From positions 103,117-167,116 of the forward strand of contig NZ_CAJTMT010000004.1 in NCBI RefSeq assembly GCF_910577345.1: DNA of 64,000 nt, written 5' to 3'. The DNA is from an uncultured Duncaniella sp. (lineage in GTDB: Bacteria; Bacteroidota; Bacteroidia; Bacteroidales; Muribaculaceae). Shown one piece after another: positions 1-10,732 of this stretch. The notes under the pieces are model-generated. The model saw nothing but the letters and a program-made list of their open reading frames with translations. It was not told the DNA's origin and ran no database searches. Numbering within the stretch: the first letter of the stretch is position 1; each line of letters opens with the position of its first letter. Both the position numbers and the translations under genes were made by a program.

Positions 1-273
1 CACTCCAAGTTCTTCAAGCGAGTCCTTGATGATTGTGTGGTAGCGGTCCACCACTTCCTGAGGTGTGATGCCTTCCTTGCGGGCGCGGAGAGTGATGGGC
101 ACACCATGTTCGTCACTGCCGCCGACCATGACAACGTCTTCGCCACGGAGGCGGAGATAGCGTGCATAGATGTCGGCCGGGACATATACTCCGGCGAGGT
201 GTCCGATGTGGACAGGCCCGTTTGCGTAGGGGAGGGCAGTTGTGATAAGGGTTCGCTTGAATTTCTTTTCCAT
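1..273 (-). CDS. metG: Methionyl-tRNA synthetase, N-terminal part (runs off window)
   Basis: Charges tRNA-Met in the cytoplasm for translation. The visible 91 residues begin [20 protein letters not shown] and continue straight into the class I synthetase signature HIGH at residues 22-25, followed by the GSDEHG motif near residues 52-57 that is typical of MetG. The start is fixed by the ATG at 271-273, because the catalytic fold of this family begins within a few residues of it. The rest of the gene lies to the left of the window. It is divergent from the rpsL operon, with about 440 bases between the two start codons holding promoters for both directions. Confidence 0.95.
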   Translation of the reverse strand, partial: MEKKFKRTLITTALPYANGPVHIGHLAGVYVPADIYARYLRLRGEDVVMVGGSDEHGVPITLRARKEGITPQEVVDRYHTIIKDSLEELGV

Positions 274-361
274 ATATAATTTAGAGATATGAATGTAATT
301 TTCATGGACATGGAGAGGAGCGACCACTGACAACCGCCGGCTCCATGACTGTTTTAAAGTG

Positions 362-369
362 CAAAATTA
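362..369 (-). promoter_or_regulatory. Candidate -7 box for metG
   Basis: On the minus strand this reads TAATTTTG, matching the Bacteroidetes -7 consensus TAnnTTTG. It would give a leader of roughly 80-85 bases before the metG start. No good -33 box is visible at the expected spacing, so this rests on one motif. Confidence 0.4.
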
Positions 370-546
370 GCGCATCTCAGGGAAAAAACATAAATAAGGA
401 GTGAAAATTCTTTGGCCGACGGTTGAAAAAGCGCTGATTTGGTGAAAAAAGGCCCGTTCCGCGAGGGGTCGGGAAGTGTCCCGGCGGGTAATTGAGTGAA
501 AAGTGAAAATAGTTGAAAAAGGTTTAACAAGAAAAATGCGGAAATG

Positions 547-578
547 TTTGGCAGTTAGGAAAATAAGTTGTAATTTTG
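547..578 (+). promoter_or_regulatory. Promoter of the rpsL ribosomal protein operon
   Basis: A TTTG -33 box (547-550) and a TAATTTTG -7 box (571-578) are separated by exactly 20 bases, the ideal spacing for the Bacteroidetes primary sigma factor. Transcription should start near 583-585 and leave a leader of about 130 bases before rpsL. The rest of the 442-base spacer between metG and rpsL holds no convincing gene. The leader could carry a translational control element, but no structure was clear by eye. Confidence 0.8.
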
Positions 579-715
579 CAACGCTTTTAGGAGCAATCTG
601 TCGTCACGTCATCGTTAACTCTTTGAGAGTCAGTGGTGTGGGTGGCGATTGGATATGTGTGAAAAAGATAAGAACAACTTCTAATCATTATTCAATAAAC
701 CAATAATAAACTAAG

Positions 716-1099
716 ATGCCTACTATTCAGCAATTAGTAAGAAAAGGACGCGTGGCTCTTGAAGATAAGAGCAAATCACCCGCACTCGATTCATGCCCGC
801 AGCGTCGTGGCGTGTGTGTGCGTGTGTACACCACCACCCCCAAAAAGCCTAACTCGGCTATGCGTAAGGTGGCTCGTGTGCGCCTTACCAACGGCAAGGA
901 AGTCAACAGCTACATCCCCGGAGAAGGCCACAATCTTCAGGAACACTCAATCGTACTCGTTCGCGGCGGTCGTGTTAAGGACCTCCCCGGTGTACGTTAC
1001 CACATCGTTCGCGGTACACTCGATACCAGCGGCGTGAAGGACCGTACACAGCGTCGCAGCAAGTATGGTGCAAAGCGCCCCAAAGCGGCTAAGAAGTAA
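716..1099 (+). CDS. rpsL: 30S ribosomal protein S12
   Basis: S12 sits at the decoding centre of the small subunit. The 127-residue protein has the invariant TPKKPNSA loop (residues 41-48) and [14 protein letters not shown] (83-96). Lysines are present at 43 and 88, the two positions where substitutions give streptomycin resistance, so it has the sensitive-type residues. It is the first gene behind the promoter at 547-578 and is followed by rpsG and fusA, the usual str operon order. There is no Shine-Dalgarno sequence; the bases before the ATG are A-rich, as in most genes here. Confidence 0.98.
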   Translation: MPTIQQLVRKGRVALEDKSKSPALDSCPQRRGVCVRVYTTTPKKPNSAMRKVARVRLTNGKEVNSYIPGEGHNLQEHSIVLVRGGRVKDLPGVRYHIVRGTLDTSGVKDRTQRRSKYGAKRPKAAKK

Positions 1100-1281
1100 T
1101 TCAACGCAAACTCCTTTTCTGAAACATTAATTAAATTAAAAACCGAGTCGTTAACCCCTCGTTTTTGATTTGATTGGAAGGCTAAATCACAGGTTGAGTA
1201 AATGGCGCCCCGCAAGGGGAGGCCGTTGAAGATGAAAGATGCAGCAACCAAGCAACCAAAAACAAAACATTTGCTCTAAAA

Positions 1282-1758
1282 ATGAGAAAAGCAAAACCTA
1301 AGAAACGGGTGATTCTCCCCGATCCCGTGTTCAATGACGTGAGAGTATCGAAGTTCGTCAACCATCTCATGTATGACGGAAAGAAGAATACTTCATACAC
1401 CATCTTCTATTCCGCTCTCGAACTCGTCAAGGCCAAGCTCCCCAACGAAGAGAAGACCGCACTTGAGATTTGGAAAAAGGCTCTCGAGAATGTTACTCCC
1501 CAGGTGGAAGTGAAGTCACGTCGCGTCGGCGGTGCAACCTTCCAGGTTCCTACCGAAATCCGTCCCGACCGTAAGGAATCTATCTCGATGAAAAACCTTA
1601 TCCTCTATGCCCGCAAGCGTGGCGGCAAGACCATGGCTGACAAGCTGGCTGCCGAAATCGTAGACGCATTCAACGATCAGGGCGGTGCATACAAGCGTAA
1701 GGAAGATATGCACAAGATGGCTGAGGCCAACCGTGCTTTCGCTCACTTCCGCTTCTAA
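1282..1758 (+). CDS. rpsG: 30S ribosomal protein S7
   Basis: S7 nucleates assembly of the 30S head and lines the E site. The 158-residue product starts [17 protein letters not shown] and shows the family core with [16 protein letters not shown] near residues 75-90 and the C-terminal [10 protein letters not shown]. The 182-base gap after rpsL contains a weak stem flanked by an A run and a T run near 1138-1167 and a CCCCGCAAGGGG hairpin near 1209. Either could act as partial attenuator or as an S7 control site, which is inference. Fifty-seven bases separate it from fusA. Confidence 0.98.
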   Translation: MRKAKPKKRVILPDPVFNDVRVSKFVNHLMYDGKKNTSYTIFYSALELVKAKLPNEEKTALEIWKKALENVTPQVEVKSRRVGGATFQVPTEIRPDRKESISMKNLILYARKRGGKTMADKLAAEIVDAFNDQGGAYKRKEDMHKMAEANRAFAHFRF

Positions 1759-1815
1759 GCCGAGGTTGAGAATCAACACGATATTTTCATTGAACATTTA
1801 GATTCACAAAGAAAA

Positions 1816-3942
1816 ATGGCTAAATCAGACGCACATTTAAAATATACCCGTAACATCGGCATCATGGCTCACATCGATGCCGGTAAGACCACAACTTCCG
1901 AGCGTATCCTCTTCTATACCGGTCTTACCCACAAGATCGGTGAGGTTCATGACGGCGCAGCCACCATGGACTGGATGGAGCAGGAGCAGGAGCGTGGTAT
2001 CACAATCACCTCTGCCGCTACCACCACTTTCTGGAAGTATGCCGGTGACCAGTTCAAGATCAACCTTATTGACACTCCGGGACACGTCGACTTCACTGTG
2101 GAAGTTGAACGTTCACTCCGTGTGCTCGACGGCGCTGTCGCTACATTCTGCGCCGTAGGTGGTGTTGAGCCCCAGTCAGAGACTGTATGGCGTCAGGCTG
2201 ACAAGTACAACGTGCCCCGTATCGGTTACGTCAACAAGATGGACCGTTCAGGTGCAAACTTCTTTGAAGTTGTACGCCAGCTCAAGGACGTTCTCGGTGC
2301 CAACCCCTGTCCCATCCAGATTCCTGTCGGAGCTGAGGAGACATTCAAGGGTGTGGTTGACCTTATCAGAATGAAGGCTCTCTTCTGGCATGACGAATCA
2401 ATGGGTGCCGACTACTCTATCGAGGATATTCCTGCCGGTCTCGTTGAGGAAGCAGAAGAATGGCGTGACAAGATGCTTGAGAAGATCGCCGAATTCGACG
2501 ACGCTCTCATGGAGAAATATTTCGACGATCCCTCAACTATCACTGAGGATGAGATCCGTCGCGCTCTCCGCAACGCAACCCTCAAGATGGAGGTTGTCCC
2601 CATGATTTGCGGTTCTTCATTCAAGAACAAGGGCGTTCAGTGTCTCCTCGACGCTGTCTGCGCTTACCTCCCCAGCCCCGTTGACTCAGGTGCAGTTGAA
2701 GGAACCAATCCTGAGGATCCCGAGCAGGTTGAGACCCGCGAGCCCTCTTCGGAAGCTCCCATGTGTGCTCTCGCATTCAAGATCGCAACCGACCCCTACG
2801 TTGGCCGTCTCACATTCTTCCGCGTTTACTCAGGCGACGTCGTTGCCGGCAGCTACGTTCTCAACAGCCGTTCAGGCAAGAAAGAGCGCGTGAGCCGTCT
2901 GTTCCAGATGCACTCCAACAAGCAGAACGCTAAGGAATCAATCGACTGCGGTGATATCGGCGCAGGTGTAGGTTTCAAGGATATCCGCACAGGTGACACC
3001 CTCTGCGACGAGAACCATCCTATCGTTCTCGAAGCTATGGAATTCCCCGAGCCCGTTATCGGTATCGCAGTTGAGCCCAAGACTCAGAAGGACCTCGACA
3101 AACTCGGCGTCGGTCTCCAGAAGCTTGCTGAGGAAGACCCCACATTCCGCGTTGAGACCAATGAGGAAACCGGCCAGACCGTCATCTCCGGTATGGGTGA
3201 GCTTCACCTCGACATCATCATCGACCGTCTCCGTCGCGAGTTCAAGGTTGAATGTAACCAGGGCCGTCCTCAGGTAACTTACAAGGAAGCCATCACCAAG
3301 CCTGTTGAACTCCGCGAAGTGTTCAAGAAGCAGACCGGTGGTCGCGGTAAGTTCGCTGACATCATCGTCCGTGTTGAACCTGCTGATGACGATTTCGAAG
3401 GTTCACTCCAGTTTGTTGACGAGGTCAAGGGTGGTAACATTCCTAAGGAATTCATCCCCTCTATCCAGAAGGGCTTCACAACCGCTATGAAGAACGGTGT
3501 GCTTGCAGGCTATCCCCTCGATCGTCTCAAGGTGACTGTCATCGACGGTTCTTTCCACCCGGTTGACTCGGATCAGCTTTCATTCGAGCTCTGTGCCATC
3601 CAGGCCTTCAAGAAGGCTTCTGAGAAGGCAGGTCCCGTGCTCCTCGAACCTATCTTCAAGGTAGAGGTCGTTACTCCCGAAGAGAGCATGGGTGACGTTA
3701 TTGGTGACCTCAACAAGCGTCGTGGTCAGGTTGAAGGTATGGAAACAAGCCGCAGCGGTGCCCGCATCGTGAAGGCCAAGGCTCCTCTTGCCGAAATGTT
3801 CGGTTATGTGACTGCCCTCCGTACCATCACTTCAGGCCGTGCAACCTCAACCATGACATTCAGCCACTATGCAGAGGTAAGCAGCTCTATCGCTAAGGCT
3901 GTTCTCACCGAATGCCAGGGCCGTGTTGACCTCATCAAGTAA
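1816..3942 (+). CDS. fusA: Translation elongation factor G
   Basis: EF-G is the GTPase that moves tRNA and mRNA through the ribosome after peptide bond formation. The 708-residue protein shows the GTP-binding P-loop AHIDAGKT (residues 18-25), the switch II motif DTPGHVDF and the NKMDR base-recognition motif, followed by domains II to V up to the C-terminal [19 protein letters not shown]. This length and the position right after rpsL-rpsG mark it as the canonical EF-G rather than an EF-G2 or TetM-like paralogue. The gap to rpsJ is only 27 bases, so str and S10 clusters are likely cotranscribed. Confidence 0.98.
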   Translation: MAKSDAHLKYTRNIGIMAHIDAGKTTTSERILFYTGLTHKIGEVHDGAATMDWMEQEQERGITITSAATTTFWKYAGDQFKINLIDTPGHVDFTVEVERSLRVLDGAVATFCAVGGVEPQSETVWRQADKYNVPRIGYVNKMDRSGANFFEVVRQLKDVLGANPCPIQIPVGAEETFKGVVDLIRMKALFWHDESMGADYSIEDIPAGLVEEAEEWRDKMLEKIAEFDDALMEKYFDDPSTITEDEIRRALRNATLKMEVVPMICGSSFKNKGVQCLLDAVCAYLPSPVDSGAVEGTNPEDPEQVETREPSSEAPMCALAFKIATDPYVGRLTFFRVYSGDVVAGSYVLNSRSGKKERVSRLFQMHSNKQNAKESIDCGDIGAGVGFKDIRTGDTLCDENHPIVLEAMEFPEPVIGIAVEPKTQKDLDKLGVGLQKLAEEDPTFRVETNEETGQTVISGMGELHLDIIIDRLRREFKVECNQGRPQVTYKEAITKPVELREVFKKQTGGRGKFADIIVRVEPADDDFEGSLQFVDEVKGGNIPKEFIPSIQKGFTTAMKNGVLAGYPLDRLKVTVIDGSFHPVDSDQLSFELCAIQAFKKASEKAGPVLLEPIFKVEVVTPEESMGDVIGDLNKRRGQVEGMETSRSGARIVKAKAPLAEMFGYVTALRTITSGRATSTMTFSHYAEVSSSIAKAVLTECQGRVDLIK

Positions 3943-3969
3943 GACAAACACTTTCATTCAACAAAAGAT

Positions 3970-4275
3970 ATGGACCAAACAATCAGAATCAAACTTAAAT
4001 CTTATGATTACAACTTGGTTGACAAGTCGGCCGAGAAGATTGTGAAGACCGTAAAAGCTACCGGCGCAGTGATCAGCGGACCTATTCCGCTGCCCACTCA
4101 CCGCCGCGTCTTCACCGTCAACCGCTCGACTTTCGTCAACAAGAAGTCACGCGAGCAGTTCCAGCTTTCGTCCTACAAGCGTCTTATCGACATTCACAAT
4201 TCGACCGGCAAGACCGTCGACGCTCTCATGAAGCTCGAACTTCCCTCAGGCGTAGAAGTAGAAATCAAGGTGTAA
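3970..4275 (+). CDS. rpsJ: 30S ribosomal protein S10
   Basis: S10 is a 30S head protein that also works with NusB in antitermination. The 101-residue protein has the conserved [25 protein letters not shown] stretch (in part at residues 41-65) and ends in a short beta strand EVEIKV. It opens the S10 cluster. The 86-base gap to rplC is the largest in this part of the cluster and holds no obvious second promoter. Confidence 0.98.
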   Translation: MDQTIRIKLKSYDYNLVDKSAEKIVKTVKATGAVISGPIPLPTHRRVFTVNRSTFVNKKSREQFQLSSYKRLIDIHNSTGKTVDALMKLELPSGVEVEIKV

Positions 4276-4361
4276 TCAACCGGGTAGATATTAAATACCG
4301 AAAGATTAAGTAAAATCACAACAAACTCCCACAACAGTTCACATTTTTAAATCAAAGAGAA

Positions 4362-4979
4362 ATGCCAGGATTATTAGGAAAGAAAATCGGAATGACATCC
4401 GTTTTCAGTGCCGACGGCAAGAACGTGCCGTGCACTGTTATCGAAGTAGGCCCCTGCGTAGTTACTCAGATTAAGACGGCTGACAAAGACGGTTATGAGG
4501 CCGTGCAGCTTGGCTTCGTAGAGAAGAAGGACAAGCACACAACTGCACCTCTCGCCGGTCACTTCAAGAAAGCCGGAGTAGCTCCCCAGCGCCACTTGGC
4601 CGAGTTCAAAGGATTTGACGGCGAGTACAATCTCGGTGACACCATCACCGTTGACCTCTTCAACGAGAATGACTTCGTCGACATCCAGGGTACCTCGAAG
4701 GGTAAAGGTTTCCAGGGTGTGGTTAAGCGCCACGGTTTCGGTGGTGTAGGCCAGAGCACCCACGGTCAGCACAACCGCCTTCGCGCTCCCGGTTCGGTCG
4801 GCGCCTGCTCATATCCCGCAAAGGTGTTCAAAGGCATGCGCATGGCAGGCCAGATGGGCAACGAGAAAGTGACAATTCAAAACCTCCAGGTGCTTAAGGT
4901 GATCGCAGACCACAACCTGCTCCTCATCAAAGGCTCAATCCCCGGAAGTAAAGGTTCAATCGTTTTAATTGAGAAATAA
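4362..4979 (+). CDS. rplC: 50S ribosomal protein L3
   Basis: L3 is a primary 50S assembly protein whose extended loop reaches the peptidyl transferase centre. The 205-residue product has the signature [15 protein letters not shown] and the loop [20 protein letters not shown], which carries the glutamine that PrmB-type enzymes methylate in other bacteria. Its TAA stop shares one base with the ATG of rplD (TAATG), indicating translational coupling. Confidence 0.98.
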   Translation: MPGLLGKKIGMTSVFSADGKNVPCTVIEVGPCVVTQIKTADKDGYEAVQLGFVEKKDKHTTAPLAGHFKKAGVAPQRHLAEFKGFDGEYNLGDTITVDLFNENDFVDIQGTSKGKGFQGVVKRHGFGGVGQSTHGQHNRLRAPGSVGACSYPAKVFKGMRMAGQMGNEKVTIQNLQVLKVIADHNLLLIKGSIPGSKGSIVLIEK

Positions 4980-5599
4980 TGGAAGTCGCAATTTACAATA
5001 TCAAAGGTGAAGACACCGGTCGCAAGGCACAGCTCAGCGACGAAGTTTTTGCAGTAGATGCAAACGAGCACGCCGTTTATCTCGATGTGAAGCAGTATCT
5101 CGCCAATCAGCGTCAGGGTACTCACAAATCCAAGGAACGCAGCGAAGTTTCAGGTTCGACCCGCAAGCTCCACAAGCAGAAGGGTGGCGGCGGCAGCCGT
5201 ATCGGTGACATCAACTCACCCGTCCTCGTAGGTGGTGGCCGCGTGTTCGGTCCCCGTCCCCGTGACTATCGCTTCAAGTTGAATAAGAAAGTGAAGCAGC
5301 TCGCCCGCAAGAGTGCGTTGACCTATAAAGTTCAGGATTCTCAGCTCATCGTCGTTGAAGACTTCAACTTCGAGGCTCCGAAGACTAAAGATTTCGTAAA
5401 TTTTGCTAAAAATCTTAAAGTTGAGGGCAAAAAAATCCTGCTCGTTTTACCGGGTCAAAATAAAAACGTAACTTTGTCGGCCCGTAATGTTCCCGATGCC
5501 TCTACAATGGCTGCATCGGATCTCAACACTTACGCGCTCATGAACTCCAACGCTGTTATCGTAACCGAGAGCAGCCTTGATTTCATTAATAAACTTTAA
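4979..5599 (+). CDS. rplD: 50S ribosomal protein L4
   Basis: L4 lines the exit tunnel of the large subunit. The 206-residue protein has the tunnel loop with [20 protein letters not shown] and the [13 protein letters not shown] motif in the middle, where macrolide resistance changes occur in other species. It overlaps rplC by one base. In gamma-proteobacteria L4 represses its own operon; no such leader structure was evident here. Confidence 0.98.
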   Translation: MEVAIYNIKGEDTGRKAQLSDEVFAVDANEHAVYLDVKQYLANQRQGTHKSKERSEVSGSTRKLHKQKGGGGSRIGDINSPVLVGGGRVFGPRPRDYRFKLNKKVKQLARKSALTYKVQDSQLIVVEDFNFEAPKTKDFVNFAKNLKVEGKKILLVLPGQNKNVTLSARNVPDASTMAASDLNTYALMNSNAVIVTESSLDFINKL

Positions 5600-5625
5600 C
5601 CTCACCAGAGAAAACAGCAGCAACA

Positions 5626-5916
5626 ATGGAAATCTCAATCAAACCCATCGTAACAGAGAAGGCAAGCAATCTCACTGAGAAGCTTAACCGCTACACCTTC
5701 GCCGTTTCTCCCGAGGCCAACAAGTATCAGATCAAGTCGCTCATCGAGAACCTCTATGGCGTAAAGGTAGTTCGCGTAAACACCATCAATGTCCGCAGCA
5801 AGAACAAGTCTCGCTGGACCAAGAGCGGTCTGCTCCGTGGCAAGACCGCCGCTTGGAAGAAAGCCATCGTGACAGTTGCCGAAGGACAGAATATTGACTT
5901 CTATAGCAATATCTAA
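5626..5916 (+). CDS. rplW: 50S ribosomal protein L23
   Basis: L23 lies at the tunnel exit and is the docking site for trigger factor and the signal recognition particle. The 96-residue product has the N-terminal IVTEKA(S) start and the core YTFAVSPEANKYQIK followed by VRVNTINV, all typical of the family. It is 26 bases after rplD and seven bases before rplB. Confidence 0.97.
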   Translation: MEISIKPIVTEKASNLTEKLNRYTFAVSPEANKYQIKSLIENLYGVKVVRVNTINVRSKNKSRWTKSGLLRGKTAAWKKAIVTVAEGQNIDFYSNI

Positions 5917-5923
5917 ATAAAAA

Positions 5924-6751
5924 ATGGCAGTAAGAAAATTCAAGCCCACAACACCTGGGCAGAGACACAAAGTTATCGGTGTATTTAAAGGTACCATCAC
6001 TGCTACTACACCGGAAAAATCTCTTACAGTCGGCAAAAAGGCCTCCGGAGGACGTAACTCCGAAGGCCATCTCACCACCCGCTACCTTGGTGGTGGCCAC
6101 AAGCGTAAATATCGCATCATTGACTTTAAGAGAACCAAAGACGGTGTTCCCGCAGTAGTAAAGAGCATCGAGTACGATCCTAACCGTTCGGCCCGCATCG
6201 CCCTCCTTTACTACAAAGACGGTGCTAAAGCTTACATCATTGCACCCAACGGCTTAAAGGTTGGTGATGAGATTCTTTCAGGACCCGAGGCTCAGCCGGA
6301 AGTAGGAAACTGCCTCCCCTTGGCCAACATTCCTGTAGGTACACTCATCCACAACATTGAGTTGCGTCCCGGCCAGGGCGCTTTCATGGCCCGTTCAGCT
6401 GGCACATTCGCTCAGCTCGTATCGCGTGAAGGCACCTACGCCATCGTCAAATTACCTTCGGGTGAAACCCGCAAGATCCTCGCCGCATGTCGCGCCACTG
6501 TCGGTGTTGTCGGCAACTCCGAGCACTCCCTCGAGCGTTCTGGTAAAGCAGGTCGTTCACGCTGGCTCGGCCGTCGTCCCCGCAACCGCGGCGTAGTCAT
6601 GAACCCTGTCGATCACCCCATGGGTGGTGGTGAAGGCCGCGCTTCCGGTGGTCATCCCCGTTCTCGCAAGGGTCTTTACGCTAAGGGTCTCAAGACTCGT
6701 GCCCCGAAGAAACATTCTTCGAAGTACATCATTGAAAGAAGAAAAAAGTAA
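5924..6751 (+). CDS. rplB: 50S ribosomal protein L2
   Basis: L2 is needed for subunit association and supports the peptidyl transferase centre. The 275-residue protein has the RNA-binding core ([18 protein letters not shown]) and the highly conserved C-terminal [18 protein letters not shown], which contains the invariant histidine. The length is normal. It follows rplW by seven bases, so the two are almost certainly translated in tandem. Confidence 0.98.
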   Translation: MAVRKFKPTTPGQRHKVIGVFKGTITATTPEKSLTVGKKASGGRNSEGHLTTRYLGGGHKRKYRIIDFKRTKDGVPAVVKSIEYDPNRSARIALLYYKDGAKAYIIAPNGLKVGDEILSGPEAQPEVGNCLPLANIPVGTLIHNIELRPGQGAFMARSAGTFAQLVSREGTYAIVKLPSGETRKILAACRATVGVVGNSEHSLERSGKAGRSRWLGRRPRNRGVVMNPVDHPMGGGEGRASGGHPRSRKGLYAKGLKTRAPKKHSSKYIIERRKK

Positions 6752-6777
6752 TCTGATTTAAATTAGCAACACTTATC

Positions 6778-7047
6778 ATGAGTCGTTCATTAAAAAAAGG
6801 CCCGTTTATCAGCGTGAAGCTCGAAAAGAAGGTCGCTGCAATGGAAGAGAGCGGTAAGAAGTCGGTCATCAAGACATGGAGCCGCGCTTCTATGATCGCC
6901 CCCGAATTTGTAGGTCACACTTTCGCAGTTCACAACGGTAACAAATTTATCCCTGTCTACGTTACTGAAAACATGGTCGGCCACAAGCTCGGAGAGTTCG
7001 CTCCCACCCGTACCTTCCGTGGTCACTCCGGTAACCGCAAGAAATAA
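6778..7047 (+). CDS. rpsS: 30S ribosomal protein S19
   Basis: S19 binds 16S rRNA in the 30S head with S13. The 89-residue product begins [15 protein letters not shown] and contains the conserved [21 protein letters not shown] and the C-terminal [14 protein letters not shown]. It sits in its usual place between rplB and rplV. Confidence 0.98.
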   Translation: MSRSLKKGPFISVKLEKKVAAMEESGKKSVIKTWSRASMIAPEFVGHTFAVHNGNKFIPVYVTENMVGHKLGEFAPTRTFRGHSGNRKK

Positions 7048-7101
7048 TTTGGGCCCTGATATAACTAATTCATTTGTAAAAAAGAAAAGAATTACAATAA
7101 A

Positions 7102-7512
7102 ATGGGTGTAAGAAAAAGAAATTCAGCCGACCTCAGGAAAGCCGAACAGAAGACGGTAGCTTTCGCAAAGCTCCTCAACATCCCTACCTCTCCCCGTAAG
7201 ATGCGCCTTGTCGCTGACATGGTCCGCGGGGTCGAGGTTAACCGTGCACTCGGCATCCTGAAATTTTCAAACAAGGAAGCGGCTGCCCGCCTCGAAAAGC
7301 TCCTCCGTTCGGCAATCGCCAACTGGGAAGCCAAGAACGAACGTAAAGCCGACGCCGGCGAGCTCTATGTCAGCACTATCTATGTGAACTGTGCTCCTAT
7401 GCTCAAGCGTCTGCGCACCGCTCCTCAGGGCCGTGGCTACCGTATCCGCAAACGCGCAAACCACGTCACATTGATTGTTGACACAATTGATAACAAAAAC
7501 GCTAAAGCTTAA
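7102..7512 (+). CDS. rplV: 50S ribosomal protein L22
   Basis: L22 spans the large subunit and contributes a beta hairpin to the exit tunnel. The 136-residue product has the family core [15 protein letters not shown], the helix that contains [12 protein letters not shown], and the hairpin [22 protein letters not shown]. It ends three bases before rpsC, implying coupled translation. Confidence 0.98.
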   Translation: MGVRKRNSADLRKAEQKTVAFAKLLNIPTSPRKMRLVADMVRGVEVNRALGILKFSNKEAAARLEKLLRSAIANWEAKNERKADAGELYVSTIYVNCAPMLKRLRTAPQGRGYRIRKRANHVTLIVDTIDNKNAKA

Positions 7513-7515
7513 CAA

Positions 7516-8250
7516 ATGGGACAGAAAGTAAATCCAATCAGCAATCGCTTGGGAGTTATCCGTGGATGGGACTCTAACTGGTATGGCGGTAAGAAATACG
7601 GCGATACTCTGCTCGAGGACTCCAAACTCCGCAAGTATCTCAATGTCCGCCTTGCAAAGTCAAGCGTTTCGCGCATCGTCATCGAGCGCACCATGAAGCT
7701 CATCACCATCACTGTCTGCACCTCGCGTCCCGGTCTCATCATCGGCAAGGGCGGTGCTGAAGTCGACAAGCTGAAGGAAGAGCTCAAGAAGATCACCGAC
7801 AAGGATGTCCAGATCAACATCTACGAAGTTAAGCGTCCAGAACTCGACGCTCAGATCGTAGCTTCAACCATCGCCCGTCAGATCGAAGGTAAGATCGCTT
7901 ACCGCCGTGCTGTCAAGATGGCCGTTGCATCTACCATGCGCGCCGGTGCAGAAGGCATCAAGGTTCAGGTTTCAGGTCGTCTCAATGGCGCTGAAATGGC
8001 CCGTTCCGAAATGTTTAAGGAAGGCCGTACGCCCCTCCACACCCTCCGTGCTGACATCGACTACGCTCTCGTAGAAGCTCACACTAAGGTTGGTGTTATC
8101 GGCGTTAAGGTTTGGATCTGCCGCGGTGAGGTTTACGGCAAGCGTGACCTCGCTCCCCAGTATACCAATACCCAGAAGGACAGCCGCAACTCATCTTCAA
8201 ACGGTGCTCCCCGTCGTGGCGGTTTCCGCAAACCCAAAAACAACCGTTAA
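7516..8250 (+). CDS. rpsC: 30S ribosomal protein S3
   Basis: S3 forms part of the mRNA entry channel. The 244-residue protein has the N-terminal [18 protein letters not shown], a KH domain with the GxxG loop [11 protein letters not shown] near residues 73-83, and the C-terminal domain ending in [12 protein letters not shown]. It finishes with a basic Ser/Asn/Arg-rich tail that is probably disordered, as is common in Bacteroidetes S3. Confidence 0.98.
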   Translation: MGQKVNPISNRLGVIRGWDSNWYGGKKYGDTLLEDSKLRKYLNVRLAKSSVSRIVIERTMKLITITVCTSRPGLIIGKGGAEVDKLKEELKKITDKDVQINIYEVKRPELDAQIVASTIARQIEGKIAYRRAVKMAVASTMRAGAEGIKVQVSGRLNGAEMARSEMFKEGRTPLHTLRADIDYALVEAHTKVGVIGVKVWICRGEVYGKRDLAPQYTNTQKDSRNSSSNGAPRRGGFRKPKNNR

Positions 8251-8274
8251 ACCCACAATTGATTCAACAACACA

Positions 8275-8706
8275 ATGTTACAACCTAAGAAAACCAAATT
8301 TCGCCGCGCGCAAAAAGGCCGCATGAAAGGCATTGCGCAGCGTGGCAACCAGTTGGCCTTCGGTTCGTTCGGCATCAAGACCCTCGAGTCTAAGTGGATC
8401 ACCGGTCGCCAGATTGAAGCCGCCCGTATCGCTGTGACACGTTATATGCAGCGTCAGGGTCAAATCTGGATTCGCATCTTCCCTGACAAACCCATCACCA
8501 AGAAGCCCGCTGAGGTTCGTATGGGTAAAGGTAAGGGTGCTCCCGAAGGATTCGTTGCCCCCGTTACTCCCGGCCGCATCATCATAGAGGTTGAAGGCGT
8601 TCCCTACGACATCGCTAAGGAAGCACTCCGCCTCGCAGCTCAAAAACTCCCCGTGACCACTAAATTCATTGTGCGTCGCGATTATGACCCAACTCAAAAT
8701 GTGTAA
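8275..8706 (+). CDS. rplP: 50S ribosomal protein L16
   Basis: L16 helps position aminoacyl-tRNA in the A site. The 143-residue product has the basic N terminus [19 protein letters not shown], the [10 protein letters not shown] segment and the [24 protein letters not shown] motif that includes the arginine hydroxylated in some bacteria. It is six bases upstream of rpmC. Confidence 0.98.
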   Translation: MLQPKKTKFRRAQKGRMKGIAQRGNQLAFGSFGIKTLESKWITGRQIEAARIAVTRYMQRQGQIWIRIFPDKPITKKPAEVRMGKGKGAPEGFVAPVTPGRIIIEVEGVPYDIAKEALRLAAQKLPVTTKFIVRRDYDPTQNV

Positions 8707-8712
8707 CCCGTC

Positions 8713-8910
8713 ATGAAGAAAGAATCATTCACTGAAGTCAGCACTCAGGACCTCCGCGACCGCCTGGCTGAGATGGAGAAGGACTACACCCAGCTCAAGA
8801 TCAACCACGCTATCTCGCCCCTTGACAGCCCCGCTAAGATTACACATGCACGCAAGGCTATCGCTCGCGTAAAGACAGAGTTGCGTCAGCGCGAACTTAA
8901 CAACAAATAA
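8713..8910 (+). CDS. rpmC: 50S ribosomal protein L29
   Basis: L29 is a small two-helix protein near the tunnel exit. The 65-residue product has the first helix ELRD-like segment ([20 protein letters not shown]) and the second helix [20 protein letters not shown], the usual pattern. Its position between rplP and rpsQ is universal in bacterial S10 clusters. Confidence 0.96.
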   Translation: MKKESFTEVSTQDLRDRLAEMEKDYTQLKINHAISPLDSPAKITHARKAIARVKTELRQRELNNK

Positions 8911-8921
8911 ACTCCCCACAA

Positions 8922-9179
8922 ATGGAAAAGAGAAATTTAAGAAAAGAACGCATCGGGGTTGTTTCGAGCAACAAGGGTGACAAGACCATCACCGTAATGG
9001 TGAAGTGGAAAGAGAAGCACCCCATCTATGGCAAATTTGTCAACAAAACCAAGAAATATCACGCTCACGACGAAAAGAACGAATGTTCAGTCGGCGACAC
9101 CGTCCGCCTCATGGAGACCCGTCCCCTCAGCAAGACCAAGCGCTGGCGCCTCGTGGAAATCATCGAAAAAGTGAAATAA
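8922..9179 (+). CDS. rpsQ: 30S ribosomal protein S17
   Basis: S17 is a primary binder of 16S rRNA with an OB fold. The 85-residue protein contains the family motifs [35 protein letters not shown] and [15 protein letters not shown]. It closes the S10 cluster and lies three bases before rplN, so S10 and spc clusters appear to be one transcription unit. Confidence 0.98.
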   Translation: MEKRNLRKERIGVVSSNKGDKTITVMVKWKEKHPIYGKFVNKTKKYHAHDEKNECSVGDTVRLMETRPLSKTKRWRLVEIIEKVK

Positions 9180-9182
9180 ACT

Positions 9183-9551
9183 ATGATACAGACTGAAAGC
9201 CGTTTAACAGTAGCCGACAACAGCGGTGCTAAAGAAGCCCTCTGCATCCACGTCCTTGGTGGAACCGGCCGTCGTTATGCCTCTGTAGGTGACATCATTG
9301 TCGTTTCTGTCAAGAGTGTCATCCCCTCATCAGACGTTAAGAAAGGCACAGTGTCGAAGGCAGTGGTGGTCCGCACCAAGAAGGAAATCCGCCGCCCCGA
9401 CGGATCATATATCCGCTTCGATGACAATGCGTGTGTGCTTCTCAACAATGCAGGCGAACTCCGCGGAACCCGTATCTTCGGCCCCGTTGCCCGTGAGCTC
9501 CGTGCCGCCAACCAGATGAAGATCGTTTCACTCGCACCCGAAGTCCTCTAA
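9183..9551 (+). CDS. rplN: 50S ribosomal protein L14
   Basis: L14 makes an inter-subunit bridge with 16S rRNA. The 122-residue product begins [22 protein letters not shown] and has the strongly conserved [13 protein letters not shown] near residues 97-109, with the C-terminal [10 protein letters not shown]. It starts the spc cluster. Confidence 0.98.
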   Translation: MIQTESRLTVADNSGAKEALCIHVLGGTGRRYASVGDIIVVSVKSVIPSSDVKKGTVSKAVVVRTKKEIRRPDGSYIRFDDNACVLLNNAGELRGTRIFGPVARELRAANQMKIVSLAPEVL

Positions 9552-9581
9552 TCATCTTAACCGTCAAAAACAATAAACGTA

Positions 9582-9902
9582 ATGAGCAAATCACATATCA
9601 AGAAAGGCGACATCGTCTATGTTCTTGCCGGCGAAGACCGTGGCAAGGAGGGTCGTGTGCTCAAGGTTCTCGTGCAGAAGCAGAAGGCCATCGTTGAAGG
9701 TATCAACATGGTGACCAAGGCTACCAAGCCCAATGCACAGCACCCCCAGGGAGGCCTCATCAAGATGGAAGCTCCCATCCACATCTCCAACCTTTCACTC
9801 ATCGACCCCAAGTCTGGCAAGCCCACCCGCGTGAGCTGCCGTCGTGATGAAAAAGGCAATGTAATCCGTATTTCTAAAAAATCAGGAGAGGAAATTAAGT
9901 AA
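9582..9902 (+). CDS. rplX: 50S ribosomal protein L24
   Basis: L24 starts 50S assembly. The 106-residue protein has a KOW motif ([24 protein letters not shown] in residues 7-30) and the [14 protein letters not shown] segment, both diagnostic. Its stop shares one base with the rplE start (TAATG), indicating coupling. Confidence 0.97.
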   Translation: MSKSHIKKGDIVYVLAGEDRGKEGRVLKVLVQKQKAIVEGINMVTKATKPNAQHPQGGLIKMEAPIHISNLSLIDPKSGKPTRVSCRRDEKGNVIRISKKSGEEIK

Positions 9903-10453
9903 TGAGCACCGAAGCAGTTAAAAAAGACTATAAGGAACGCATCGTTCCCGCCCTGACAGAGAAGTTCAACTACACCACACCCATGCAGGTGCCCAAGTTG
10001 AAGAAAATCGTCATCAACCAGGGTCTCGGCGCAGCTACTCAGGACAAGAAACTCATTGAGACCGCTATCAACGAGCTCACTGCAATCACCGGTCAGAAGG
10101 CTGTCGCTACCCTCTCACGCAAGGACATCTCTAACTTCAAACTCCGTAAGAAGATGCCTATCGGCGTGATGGTGACTCTCCGTCGTGAGAAAATGTATGA
10201 ATTCCTCGAGCGCCTCATCCGTGTGGCCCTCCCCCGTATCCGTGACTTCAAAGGTATCGACAGCAAGCTCGACGGCCGTGGTAACTACACCCTCGGTATC
10301 ACTGAGCAGATCATCTTCCCCGAAATCAACATCGATACCATCAACAAGCTCATGGGTATGAACATCACCTTCGTTACTTCGGCCAACACCGACGAAGAAG
10401 GTTATGCTCTTCTCAAGGAATTCGGTCTCCCTTTCAAAAACGCTAAAAACTAA
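9902..10453 (+). CDS. rplE: 50S ribosomal protein L5
   Basis: L5 binds 5S rRNA and contacts P-site tRNA. The 183-residue product has the family segments [39 protein letters not shown] and [17 protein letters not shown]. It overlaps rplX by one base and precedes rpsN by nine bases. Confidence 0.98.
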   Translation: MSTEAVKKDYKERIVPALTEKFNYTTPMQVPKLKKIVINQGLGAATQDKKLIETAINELTAITGQKAVATLSRKDISNFKLRKKMPIGVMVTLRREKMYEFLERLIRVALPRIRDFKGIDSKLDGRGNYTLGITEQIIFPEINIDTINKLMGMNITFVTSANTDEEGYALLKEFGLPFKNAKN

Positions 10454-10462
10454 GCTTAAGCT

Positions 10463-10732
10463 ATGGCAAAAGAATCAATGAAGGCACGCGAGGTAAAACG
10501 CGCTAAGCTCGTTGCCAAGTATGCCAAGAAGAAAGCCGAACTCAAGGCTGCCGGTGACTACGAAGGTCTCCAGCTCCTCCCGAAGAACGCTTCTACCGTA
10601 CGCCTCCACAACCGTTGCTCAATCACCGGTCGTCCCAAAGGCTACATGCGTCAGTTCGGTATTTCACGTATTCAGTTCCGCGAAATGGCTTCTGCCGGTC
10701 TCATCCCCGGTGTGAAGAAGGCTTCTTGGTAA
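10463..10732 (+). CDS. rpsN: 30S ribosomal protein S14, zinc-independent form
   Basis: S14 binds the 30S head. The 89-residue product is the long form and lacks the CxxC...CxxC zinc knuckle of the short S14Z type; only one cysteine is present (in [18 protein letters not shown]). The conserved C terminus [22 protein letters not shown] confirms the assignment. It is followed by an unusually long gap of 311 bases before rpsH. Confidence 0.98.
   Translation: MAKESMKAREVKRAKLVAKYAKKKAELKAAGDYEGLQLLPKNASTVRLHNRCSITGRPKGYMRQFGISRIQFREMASAGLIPGVKKASW

Noticed and set aside
716..1099. Streptomycin-resistant form of S12
   Set aside because: Lysines 43 and 88, the main resistance positions, are the wild-type residues.
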